DNA from: Rhodoferax saidenbachensis
Lineage (GTDB): Bacteria > Pseudomonadota > Gammaproteobacteria > Burkholderiales > Burkholderiaceae_C
Assembly: GCF_001955715.1 (NCBI RefSeq)
Contig: NZ_CP019239.1
Coordinates: 1,488,001 to 1,552,000 of the forward strand
DNA length: 64,000 nucleotides
Reading direction: 5' to 3'
This document shows, one piece after another, positions 46,340 to 56,117 of the stretch. The position numbers and the translations under genes are program-made. The notes below the pieces were generated by a model. It saw only the letters and a list, made by a program, of their open reading frames with translations, was not told the DNA's origin and did not search any database. Position 1 is the first letter of the stretch. Each line of letters starts with the position of its first letter.

Positions 46340-47041
46340 ATGTCCGATAAACATTTGTCTACCCAGTTCGACAGCGAACTCACCTCCGTCTCGGCCCAGG
46401 TCATGGAGCTGGGTGGTCTGGTGGAATCCCAGATCCGTCAGGCCATCTACGCGCTGTCGCAGTTCAGTGTGGAAGTGGCCAACGAGGTTACAACCCGCGA
46501 AGCCCGCGTGAATGCAATGGAACTGGAGATCGACCGTGATCTCTCCAGCATCATCGCCCGCCGCCAGCCTACCGCGCGTGACCTGCGCCTGCTGATCGCC
46601 ATCTCCAAGACCACGGCCAATCTGGAGCGTGTGGGTGACGAGGCTGAAAAAATTGCGCGCATGGTGCGCTCCATCATCCAGAGTGGCGCGCCACGCTCGC
46701 TGCCGTCGCTGGAGTTGCGCGTTGCGGCCGATCTGGCCTCCGGTCTGCTCAACAAGGCGCTGGATGCGTTTGCCCGACTCGATGTGAATGCCGCGGTCAC
46801 CATTCTCAAAGAGGACGACCTGATTGACCAGGAGTTTGATGGTTTTGTGCGCAAGCTGATCACGTACATGATGGAAGATCCACGCATGATCTCGCCGAGC
46901 CTGGACCTGCTGTTCCTGGCCAAGGCCATTGAGCGTATCGGTGACCACGCGAAGAACATTGCAGAATTCATCATCTACGTGGTCAAGGGCGAAGATATTC
47001 GCCACTCCAGCATGGAGAAAATCGAATCGGTGGTTAAGTAA
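46340..47041 (+). CDS. phoU: Phosphate-signalling regulator PhoU
   Basis: A 233-residue all-helical protein of two PhoU repeats. Metal and contact motifs are NLERVGDEAEKIAR in repeat 1 and AIERIGDHAKNIAEF in repeat 2. It links the Pst transporter to PhoR, keeping the kinase off when phosphate is plentiful. The ATG at 46340 gives MSDKHLSTQFDSEL. A GC-rich repeat separates it from phoB. Confidence 0.95.
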   Translation: MSDKHLSTQFDSELTSVSAQVMELGGLVESQIRQAIYALSQFSVEVANEVTTREARVNAMELEIDRDLSSIIARRQPTARDLRLLIAISKTTANLERVGDEAEKIARMVRSIIQSGAPRSLPSLELRVAADLASGLLNKALDAFARLDVNAAVTILKEDDLIDQEFDGFVRKLITYMMEDPRMISPSLDLLFLAKAIERIGDHAKNIAEFIIYVVKGEDIRHSSMEKIESVVK

Positions 47042-47044
47042 TGT

Positions 47045-47122
47045 GCCCCCACGTTCCACCGCTGCGCGGGTCACTGCCCCCCATGGGGTCGCAGCCCTCC
47101 CTTGGGGCGGCCCGGCGGGAGG
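47045..47122 (+). repeat. GC-rich intergenic repeat, copy B (phoU-phoB gap)
   Basis: It reads CCCCCACGTTCC, then GGGTCACTGCCCCCCATGGG and CTCCCTTGGGGCGGCCCGGC. It fills almost the whole 85-base gap. The last bases, GGGAGG, are the ribosome-binding site of phoB, so the element is part of the phoB leader. Confidence 0.8.
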
Positions 47123-47126
47123 TCTT

Positions 47127-47852
47127 ATGAGAAACATGCCCGCAGTACTGATTGTTGAAGATGAACCGGCGATTGCCGAGCTCATCGCCGTCAATCTGCG
47201 GCACAACGGCTTTCGCACCACCTGGGCGCTGGACAGCGCCTCGGCCCAGCGCGAGCTGGATGCGGCCTTGCCAGACCTGATTCTGCTGGACTGGATGTTG
47301 CCTGGCGAAAGCGGTCTGGTGCTGGCCAAGCGCTGGCGTGCCCATCCGCGTACCAAGGCCATCCCCATCATCATGCTGACCGCGCGTGGCGATGAGGCTG
47401 ACCGCGTGGCGGGCCTGGATGCCGGTGCAGATGACTACATTGCTAAACCGTTCTCCACCAAAGAATTGCTGGCCCGCGTGCGCGCTGTGCTGCGCCGCCG
47501 TGCCCCGGAGCAGGCAGGTGAGGCCATGACGGTAGGCGCGTTGGTGCTGGACCCTTCCACACACCGAGTGTCGTTTGAAGAGCAACCCCTGAAGCTCGGA
47601 CCTACAGAATTCAAGCTGCTGCAATTCCTGATGGCAAGCCCCGAGCGGGTGCACAGCCGCGGGCAACTGCTGGACAAGGTGTGGGGCGACCACGTCTATA
47701 TCGAAGAGCGGACGGTCGATGTGCACGTGAAGCGTCTGCGCGAATCCTTGAACCAGGCCGGTGCCATGGTGGAAACCGTGCGTGGTGCGGGCTACCGGCT
47801 GACGGCCAAACCCGCTCCCGCCGCAGTGCCGGCTGAAAAGACCAGCGCCTGA
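47127..47852 (+). CDS. phoB: Phosphate regulon response regulator PhoB
   Basis: A 241-residue OmpR/PhoB-class regulator. The receiver has the acidic pair EDE (11-13), phospho-acceptor Asp55 (LILLDWMLPG) and lysine in YIAKPF. The C-terminal winged helix ends YIEERTVDVHVKRLRESL and VRGAGYRL. GGGAGG lies four bases before the ATG. It is the expected binder of the Pho boxes in this window. Confidence 0.96.
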   Translation: MRNMPAVLIVEDEPAIAELIAVNLRHNGFRTTWALDSASAQRELDAALPDLILLDWMLPGESGLVLAKRWRAHPRTKAIPIIMLTARGDEADRVAGLDAGADDYIAKPFSTKELLARVRAVLRRRAPEQAGEAMTVGALVLDPSTHRVSFEEQPLKLGPTEFKLLQFLMASPERVHSRGQLLDKVWGDHVYIEERTVDVHVKRLRESLNQAGAMVETVRGAGYRLTAKPAPAAVPAEKTSA

Positions 47853-47871
47853 GTCGCACGACGTACCACAC

Positions 47872-49206
47872 ATGTTTTGGCGGTTTTTCTCCTTTGTGCT
47901 GTGCCAGGCACTGCCCGCGCTGGTCGCGTGGAGCTTTGTTGCACCGCCGTACCAGCTTCTTTCAACGTTCATGGCGGCATTGCTGGGCAGTTATGTCTGG
48001 CTGTTGTTGGACGTTTTGCGCGGAGCGCGCTTGCTGGAGTGGCTCAAGGCCGGTGACACCGCCGACACGCCCTTGGGTGGCGGACTGTGGGGTGAGGTGT
48101 TTGACCGTGTGCGCAAGCTGGTGCGCACACGTGACCGCGCTAACATCGAAAGTGAAGCACGCCTGCAGGATTTTCTTGCCGCGTTGCAGGCCTCGCCCAA
48201 TGGGGTTGTCCTGCTGGATGCCGGCGGGCGCATAGAGTGGTTTAACCAGACAGCGGCCACGCATTTTGGCTTTGATGCACGGCGCGACATGCTGCAGCAT
48301 TTCGGCAATCTGGTGCGTGACCCCGGTTTTGCCAGTTATTACGCAGCGCACGATTTCCGACACGATGTGATCATGCCGGGGCGCGAAAGCACCAGTTCCA
48401 AACCGGTCAAACTTTCGGTCCATCTGCACCCCTATGGGGAAGGGCGCAGCCTGTTGCTGTCGCGTGATATCACCGCGGTGGAGCAGGCCGAGGCCATGCG
48501 GCGTGATTTTGTGGCCAACGTGTCCCATGAAATTCGCACACCACTAACGGTGTTATCAGGTTTTGTGGAAACGCTGCAGTCCCTGCCACTCGAAGTACAA
48601 GAGCGCCAGCGTTACCTGGACCTGATGGCGCAGCAGGCCCTGCGTATGCAAACACTGGTCAATGATTTGCTGACGTTGTCGCGCCTGGAAGGCAGCCCAC
48701 TGCCGACCACGCAGGATTGGGTGTCTGTGCAGACGCTGATGGCGCAGTGCGAACAGGACGCGCGTGACCTGTCGGGACTGTTGTGGACACGGCCCCAGGC
48801 ATTGCGGTTTGAGCAGGATGCAGATTCGCAAATCGCCGGGTCCTCCACCGAGTTACACAGCGCCATGTCGAACCTGATTGGCAATGCCATCCGCTATACC
48901 CCTGCGGACAAGAGCATTGACGTGCGATGGCAGGTCTTGCCCGATGGTGGAGCGGTGTTCAGTGTGAAGGACCAGGGCCCCGGCATTGCACCGGAACACA
49001 TTCCGCGGCTGACCGAACGTTTTTACCGCGTGGACCGCAGCCGTTCCCGCGAGACCGGGGGCACAGGGCTAGGCTTGGCCATCGTCAAACATGTGGCCCA
49101 GCGTCATGGGGCGGAACTGGGCATAGAAAGCCTGCCCGGAAATGGCTCCCGCTTCTCCATCACCTTCCCCGCACAACGCGTGCGCGAGAACGTGGTTCGT
49201 CACTGA
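47872..49206 (+). CDS. phoR: Phosphate regulon sensor kinase PhoR
   Basis: A 444-residue histidine kinase. Two N-terminal transmembrane helices come first (about residues 1-45), then a PAS domain (ALQASPNGVVLLDAGGRIEW). The DHp domain has His219 in ANVSHEIRTPLTVLSGF. The ATPase domain has the N-box (LIGNAIRYTP), GPGIAPEHIPRLTERFYR and GGTGLGLAIVKH. It starts 19 bases after phoB and ends the operon, converging on the next gene eight bases away. Confidence 0.96.
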   Translation: MFWRFFSFVLCQALPALVAWSFVAPPYQLLSTFMAALLGSYVWLLLDVLRGARLLEWLKAGDTADTPLGGGLWGEVFDRVRKLVRTRDRANIESEARLQDFLAALQASPNGVVLLDAGGRIEWFNQTAATHFGFDARRDMLQHFGNLVRDPGFASYYAAHDFRHDVIMPGRESTSSKPVKLSVHLHPYGEGRSLLLSRDITAVEQAEAMRRDFVANVSHEIRTPLTVLSGFVETLQSLPLEVQERQRYLDLMAQQALRMQTLVNDLLTLSRLEGSPLPTTQDWVSVQTLMAQCEQDARDLSGLLWTRPQALRFEQDADSQIAGSSTELHSAMSNLIGNAIRYTPADKSIDVRWQVLPDGGAVFSVKDQGPGIAPEHIPRLTERFYRVDRSRSRETGGTGLGLAIVKHVAQRHGAELGIESLPGNGSRFSITFPAQRVRENVVRH

Positions 49207-49214
49207 GCAGGCTG

Positions 49215-50918
49215 TTAGCGCCGTCGGAATATCAGCACGGATTCATTGCCGTCGGCAGGGTGGTGCTGTACCGCATGTTGAACCCAGTGGGTTTGGTCCA
49301 GCGTAAGGGGAGGGGCCATATCGGGCCCGGGCTCCACCAACAACCAGTTGCATACGGGCTCGATTTGCATGGGCATGATTTTGAGCTTGCCGTAGACCTG
49401 GAAGGCCGCAATTTGCCCTTGGCTCTGGCCGAACACTTCCACACAGTCCGTAGGGCCGAGTTGCTTCACAGTGCGAGTGACCAGTGTGTTGTAGCTCAGC
49501 GAGTAATTGAGCAGGGGCATCCACAAGGTCATTAACAGCAGCCAGCACAGTGCTGCGCCGCAGCCGGGTAGTACCAGGCTTTTCCAGATGGCTGCGCGGT
49601 GGCGTCCCACACGCCATTTCACGAGCCATGCCCAGGCGATAGTAGCCAGAACGGCAATCGCGAATGCCAGCGTAGAAAAACGGGCTTCAAATCCAGGCGC
49701 CAGGCGGGCCACGTTGGCCGCCGGTTGGGTCGGGAAGCCGGTTTGCATGGCTAGCCACACCACCCAGATGATGAACCCGCAGCCCGAGAAGAACAGCAGG
49801 GTGAACCAGTCGATCAGTGCCGCCACCTGGCGTTTGAGCGTGGGCAGGGCAAATGCAGCCAGCGCAGCCAGGGCGGGCAGGGCCAGCAGCAGACTGCGGT
49901 CGGAAGAGCCCGTGCTGAGGGTTGCGGCGACGGTCACGGCGACAAACCAGACCGGCAGCGCCAGGTGGCGGCTGGTCCGTACGCGAAACAGCTGATGGCG
50001 CCAGCGCCATACGGTCCACAAGGCCAAGGGGCCTGCGGGCCAGGTAAACCACAACAGCAACTGCGCGTAACCATTCCAGTCGGACCATTGGGCATGGGGC
50101 AGCGTAATCTTCCAGCTCCATAGATCCAGGGCCGTGGAGGCCATGCCTACACATACCGTGAGCAGTACCAGGCCGGTACTTTCGAGCAGGATGCGGTCGT
50201 TGCTAGAACCACTGTCTGTATCGTCGGGGCGGTCCAGTGCATGGACTAGGCTGCTTCCCAGACCAAACAACACGGCCATGGCGGGTGCGCCTGACAGCGC
50301 CAGACCCAACAGGCCCAGCACAGCCCCCAAAGCCGGTACAACACGCCGGTAGGGGAGTGCCGCCATGGCGTAGAAGAACAGTGCTGTGAAGCCCAATTGC
50401 GCCAAGGCTGGCGTGGTTTCGTGAGAGAGCTGGGCCAGGCCCAGGCAGGCAATCAGGGCCAACAGGCCGCCGTCGGCCATGGCGCGCGCGTAATCGGCAG
50501 GCAGGGCCTCACCACCAAACGCAAAGGCCACCGGCTGTGCCTGGGGCCTGCGCGCCAAATAGTAGGTGCCGTACCAGCAGCCCAAAAAGGTCAGCGCGAG
50601 CAAAAGCCCAAAAGGAATGCGGGCCGCAAAGTCTGCGGGGATCCAGGCCGGCGCGACCTGTATGGCCCAGGCACCCAACCAGTAGGGCAGCAGCCCTGGA
50701 GTCTCGGCAGACATGCCAGCCAACGTAGGCTTCAGCCATTGCGCAGAACCGTGTGCCAGGGCATCCATGAAACCGAGTGCCGCCATGTCCGCACTTTTCC
50801 AAGCTTCGCGCCCGATAAAACCCGACAGTACATAGGCCACGCAAAACAGCAGCAACGCGAAACGCGGCAGGCGTCTGACGGCAGCTTGGGCAACGATGGC
50901 GGGGTTGGGATGGTTCAC
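49215..50918 (-). CDS. Polytopic membrane glycosyltransferase-like protein (GT-C, ArnT-like)
   Basis: A 567-residue protein with about eleven hydrophobic helices and a short C-terminal periplasmic-type domain. The first loop after helix 1 carries acidic residues (GREAWKSADMAALGF), where GT-C enzymes bind polyprenyl-phosphate sugar. The overall pattern resembles the ArnT/PMT group, but I see no decisive motif. Donor and acceptor are unknown. It is probably a single-gene unit between phoR and rpmE2. Confidence 0.6.
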   Translation of the reverse strand: MNHPNPAIVAQAAVRRLPRFALLLFCVAYVLSGFIGREAWKSADMAALGFMDALAHGSAQWLKPTLAGMSAETPGLLPYWLGAWAIQVAPAWIPADFAARIPFGLLLALTFLGCWYGTYYLARRPQAQPVAFAFGGEALPADYARAMADGGLLALIACLGLAQLSHETTPALAQLGFTALFFYAMAALPYRRVVPALGAVLGLLGLALSGAPAMAVLFGLGSSLVHALDRPDDTDSGSSNDRILLESTGLVLLTVCVGMASTALDLWSWKITLPHAQWSDWNGYAQLLLWFTWPAGPLALWTVWRWRHQLFRVRTSRHLALPVWFVAVTVAATLSTGSSDRSLLLALPALAALAAFALPTLKRQVAALIDWFTLLFFSGCGFIIWVVWLAMQTGFPTQPAANVARLAPGFEARFSTLAFAIAVLATIAWAWLVKWRVGRHRAAIWKSLVLPGCGAALCWLLLMTLWMPLLNYSLSYNTLVTRTVKQLGPTDCVEVFGQSQGQIAAFQVYGKLKIMPMQIEPVCNWLLVEPGPDMAPPLTLDQTHWVQHAVQHHPADGNESVLIFRRR

Positions 50919-50941
50919 GGTGTTCCGGGTATTTTCAGGCG

Positions 50942-50976
50942 AAAAAAAAGCAGCGCGGAAAGCCGGGCTGCTTTTT
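50942..50976 (-). terminator. Rho-independent terminator after rpmE2
   Basis: AAGCAGC and GCTGCTT form the stem, with a GC-rich loop; on the minus strand a run of eight T follows. A shorter T-run on the other strand may also stop transcripts from the left. It lies 33 bases after the rpmE2 stop. Confidence 0.8.
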
Positions 50977-51008
50977 GGTGCGATTCAGGTGTAACCCTGA
51001 AAACTCGC

Positions 51009-51278
51009 TTATGCTGCTTCGGTCTTGACAGCAGTCTTGCCGAAACGGTTGCGGAATTTCTCCACGCGGCCACCCATGTTGTCCACGGATTTTTGTGTGC
51101 CAGTGTAGAAAGGGTGCGATTCGCTGGTCGTATCAAGCTTGTACAGCGGCAGTTCGCGGCCGTCTTCCATCTTGATCATTTCCTTGGTGTTGGCGCAAGA
51201 ACGTGTCACAAACTTGAAGTTGTTGGACATGTCCTGGAAGCAAACTTCGCGGTAATTGGGGTGAATGCCTTCTTTCAT
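51009..51278 (-). CDS. rpmE2: Ribosomal protein L31 type B
   Basis: An 89-residue large-subunit protein, zinc-free paralogue type: it lacks the CxxC pairs of the zinc form and begins [16 protein letters not shown]. Conserved [10 protein letters not shown] and the FRNRFG segment near the end support the call. The start at 51278 was chosen because the upstream frame is not conserved. AAGGAA lies before the ATG. Confidence 0.94.
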   Translation of the reverse strand: MKEGIHPNYREVCFQDMSNNFKFVTRSCANTKEMIKMEDGRELPLYKLDTTSESHPFYTGTQKSVDNMGGRVEKFRNRFGKTAVKTEAA

Positions 51279-51391
51279 ATTCTTTCCTTGGTCGTATGCG
51301 GGAGCCGTGCCAGACCATCTGGCGTACTTTCCGCTGAGCTCGCGATTATACAACTAAATCAACGACTTGCACTACTTTGAGAAGGGCAATC

Positions 51392-51467
51392 CGGCGCCGG
51401 GCCGCCCCAAGCCGGGTTAGCTCCCTTGGGGGGCAGAAAGCTACACGCAGTGAGCGAACGTGGGGGC
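51392..51467 (-). repeat. GC-rich intergenic repeat, copy D (rpmE2-rho gap)
   Basis: On the + strand it reads CGGCGCCGGGCCGCCCCAAG, then CTCCCTTGGGGGGCAG and GTGAGCGAACGTGGGGGC: the reverse orientation of copies B and C. It ends seven bases before the rho stop codon, so it is the 3' trailer of rho. Confidence 0.8.
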
Positions 51468-51474
51468 CACGTCT

Positions 51475-52737
<1,263 letters not shown>

Positions 52738-52957
52738 GGAATGTGTCCCGTGGGGGGAGTTGACCGATATGTCGGTAAATGGCAAAAAATCAGGGGAGGG
52801 GATTTGAGGCAAGACCAGTGGTTTGGCCTCGGCGTTCTTAACCAGGGAATTGGAACCAGCCCTTTTTGGGTTGCTGGTGAACGGATTTAATTATGACAGG
52901 AAAATATTCGATCCTGGAATATTCCTAAGAGGTCCGTTGCGAGCCTCTTAATGTGCA

Positions 52958-52992
52958 GGGACAGAGCGGTGTTTTACACACCGGTCTGTCCC
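52958..52992. terminator. Strong hairpin after trxA, no T-run
   Basis: GGGACAG..CGGTGT pairs with ACACCG..CTGTCCC in a 35-base element, nine bases from the trxA stop. It lacks a T-tract, so it is either a 3'-end stabiliser or a rho-dependent stop. A second small stem (AAGAGG..CCTCTT, 52927-52949) follows. Confidence 0.55.
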
Positions 52993-53000
52993 GCAGGGAC

Positions 53001-53333
<333 letters not shown>

Positions 53334-53378
53334 GAAGGTTCCTTTGGGAGTTTGCGATACGGCTAAAGTTGCGGCATT

Positions 53379-56024
53379 GTGACAGAAACCAAGCCCCACG
53401 ACCCCGACGCCCTCGCTATGAACGACATAGCGAAAAACGATGCCCCAGAGGCGCTGCGGGCGTTCAGTTATGGGCCGGATCACCCGGCCATGGCGCTATG
53501 GGTTCACCCCCAAACCGGTCTGTTGGCACGCATCGCGGATGCCATGCAGGGATTGGGCGCGCATCCAGCGCGCACGCTGGTCTTGTTGCCTTATGCCCAA
53601 TTGCTCCCTCTGGCCAATCGCCTGTGGGGCAAGACCTTTGCAGATGGTTTTGCCCCCCGCTTTGAAACGACCCAGAACTGGGTGGTTTCCGTGGGTGGCC
53701 ACAACTCTGCGGCCACAGATATTTCCTTCGATACCGCGCTGGACACCCTGACCGCGCAAGCACTGCTGTCGCACAGCGGACTCCCCGAGCAGGATGGCCT
53801 GGCGACATTGTTGGTGCAAGCCGCGCACCAATTGGCCCCCCTCGCCGCGGCGGCAGGGCCCGAGGGGCGCGCCCGTTGGGCTGCAGATGCGCGACGCGAT
53901 GCAGTGTTGGGAATGGACGGTGCAGCGCTGGCCTGGGAGGCGCAAGTGGCGCGTGTGGCGGTGGAATGGGCGGCCATTTCCGGTTATGCGAGCGACGCCT
54001 TGTTTGATGCCGATGTGCTGCAGTCGCTGGACTGTCTGGTGGTGGTGCAAGGGCTGGCTGCAGATCCCTTGGCCGCGGGGCTGCAATCCGTGTGGGGTGA
54101 CAAGCTGGTGGTGTTGCCACTGTCACCGGTTGATGCAACAGAGCCGCTTGCAGCAAATCATCTGAGTCTGCACGCCTGTTTGGATGCAGAGGACGAAGCC
54201 CAGCGCACTGCAGCATGTGCGCTGCGCCATATTGCGGCCAACCGGTATCCCGTGGCGCTGGTGTCGTCGGATCGTGCATTGACGCGCCGTGTGCGTGCCA
54301 TGCTGGAGAGTGCCGGTGTGCAGATGCGCGATGAAAACGGCTGGAAGCTCTCGACCAGCCACGCCGCTGCTGCCGTGATGGCCTTGCTGCGCGCCGCAGT
54401 GTGGAATGCCTCTGCGGATGCCGTGCTGGCGTTGGTCAAGCGGGCCCCCGCCTTGCAGCACACGGGGGATGCACTGGAAGCCGCTTTGCGCCGAGACCAG
54501 GTGCGCGACTGGCGCCATGCGACTGCCGCTCCTTCCATGAAGAAGGATGCGCTTTTGGCCGCATGCGCCGCCGTGGACCAGGTGCGCGGATTGCTCACTG
54601 GACGTCGCCCGGTATCCGCATGGCTCACGGCATTGCAAGAGGCTTTGCAGAGCACGGGTCTGTGGGATGGATTGTTGGAGGACGGCGCAGGCACCAAGGT
54701 GTTGGGCGCGCTGCGCCTTGCACCTGCGGACCCTGGCGCATGGAAGGCTTTGCTAGGCAGTGCGCTCTGGGCCCAGCGCCGCCTGGATCTGACAGAGTTC
54801 ACGGCCTGGGTGAACCAGGCGCTGGAGAGCGCCAGTTTTCAACCGGATTACCCCGCAGAAGAAGAGCTGGTGATCCTGCCCATGAGCCAGATGCTGGGGC
54901 GCCCCTTTGCGGCCGTGGTGTTGGCTGGGTGTGACGAGGTGCGCCTGAACCCCTCACCCGAGCCCGCAGGCCAGTGGACGCCCGCGCAACGCGCTGCGTT
55001 GGGTCTGCCTGCGCGCGAAGCGCTGGATGCGCAGTTGCGTGCTGCCTGGCAACACGCGCTGCAGTCGCCGCAGTGTGATGTGCTGTGGCGCACCAGCGAT
55101 GACAGCGGCGAAACCTTGTTGCCCAGCAGCCTGGTGCAATTGCTGCAGCTGGCACACGAAGATGTGCCGCTGGCTAAAGATCCGCGCGATGTGCGCACGC
55201 TTCCGGCAGCCCCAACGTTGCCACCCATGCCCACGGGTGAGCAACTGCCGGTGAAACATCTGTCTGCCAGCGCCTATGAAGATTTGCGCCAGTGCCCCTA
55301 CCGGTTCTTTGCATTGCGTCAGTTGGGCCTGAAGACCGTGGACGAGCTGGAGTCGGAAGTCGACAAACGCGACTTTGGTGTCTGGTTACACGCGGTGCTG
55401 CAACATTTTCACGACGCATTGGCCGCCCAGCCCATTGCAGACCGGGCCGGTCGCAGCCGTCTGCTGAACCTTGCGAGTGAAGAAGCCACGGCCTCCATGG
55501 GTTTGCCCGAGGGCGAATTTTTGCCGTTTGCGGCCGCCTGGCCTGCGGTGCGCGAGGGGTATCTGGACTGGCTGGAGAAACACGAACTGGAGGGCGCCGT
55601 CTTTGCCAGTGGTGAGACTTCACATAGCCAGCCAATTGGTGATTTGAAACTGGTGGGGCGTATCGACCGCATGGACACTCTGCCCGACGGTACGGTGATG
55701 GTGCTCGACTACAAGACCGAGCCGGGTGCCAAAACCAAACAACGCGTCAAAGACCCGTTGGAAGACACGCAGATCGCTTTTTATGCGGCGCTGTTACCCA
55801 ACGACACGCTGCGTGCCGCTTACGTGAATGTGGGCGAGCGCGAAGGTACCGTGATGAGCGAACAGCCCGAAGTGGTGCACGCCCGCGACGCGCTGATTGC
55901 GGGCATCCTGGAGGACATGCAGCGCATTGCGGACGGTGTTGCGTTACCAGCGCTGGGCGAAGGCCCTGCTTGTGACTACTGCCAGGCCCGAGGCTTGTGC
56001 CGCAAGGATTTCTGGAATGTCTAG
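53379..56024 (+). CDS. addB: AddB-like PD-(D/E)XK nuclease subunit
   Basis: An 881-residue partner of the next gene in double-strand-break end resection. The C-terminal nuclease has [10 protein letters not shown] and an iron-sulfur cysteine set: Cys639 (LRQCPYRFF) plus Cys865, Cys868 and Cys874 ([10 protein letters not shown]). I see no clear Walker A in the N-terminal part, as in other proteobacterial AddB proteins. The start is GTG at 53379 or ATG at 53418. It runs divergently from trxA. Confidence 0.85.
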   Translation: MTETKPHDPDALAMNDIAKNDAPEALRAFSYGPDHPAMALWVHPQTGLLARIADAMQGLGAHPARTLVLLPYAQLLPLANRLWGKTFADGFAPRFETTQNWVVSVGGHNSAATDISFDTALDTLTAQALLSHSGLPEQDGLATLLVQAAHQLAPLAAAAGPEGRARWAADARRDAVLGMDGAALAWEAQVARVAVEWAAISGYASDALFDADVLQSLDCLVVVQGLAADPLAAGLQSVWGDKLVVLPLSPVDATEPLAANHLSLHACLDAEDEAQRTAACALRHIAANRYPVALVSSDRALTRRVRAMLESAGVQMRDENGWKLSTSHAAAAVMALLRAAVWNASADAVLALVKRAPALQHTGDALEAALRRDQVRDWRHATAAPSMKKDALLAACAAVDQVRGLLTGRRPVSAWLTALQEALQSTGLWDGLLEDGAGTKVLGALRLAPADPGAWKALLGSALWAQRRLDLTEFTAWVNQALESASFQPDYPAEEELVILPMSQMLGRPFAAVVLAGCDEVRLNPSPEPAGQWTPAQRAALGLPAREALDAQLRAAWQHALQSPQCDVLWRTSDDSGETLLPSSLVQLLQLAHEDVPLAKDPRDVRTLPAAPTLPPMPTGEQLPVKHLSASAYEDLRQCPYRFFALRQLGLKTVDELESEVDKRDFGVWLHAVLQHFHDALAAQPIADRAGRSRLLNLASEEATASMGLPEGEFLPFAAAWPAVREGYLDWLEKHELEGAVFASGETSHSQPIGDLKLVGRIDRMDTLPDGTVMVLDYKTEPGAKTKQRVKDPLEDTQIAFYAALLPNDTLRAAYVNVGEREGTVMSEQPEVVHARDALIAGILEDMQRIADGVALPALGEGPACDYCQARGLCRKDFWNV

Positions 56025-56047
56025 TGACGAATTTCAAACGCATGACA

Positions 56048-56102
56048 CCGTTCGGGCTGAGCTTGCCGAAGCCCTGCCCTTCGACAGGCTCAGGGCGAAC
56101 GG
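56048..56102. repeat. REP-type palindrome between addB and addA
   Basis: A 55-base inverted repeat: CCGTTCGGGCTGAGC.. and its partner ..GCTCAGGGCGAACGG, with inner CGAAG/CTTCG pairs and a five-base loop. It fills the 93-base gap and would form a stable RNA stem. A relative lies at 62977. Confidence 0.85.
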
Positions 56103-56117
56103 TTGTGAGGTGCTGAG

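Noticed and set aside
53375..53390. Pho half-site at the addB start (GTGACAG)
   Set aside because: Single half-site overlapping the GTG codon, with no second repeat or -10 at the right distance.
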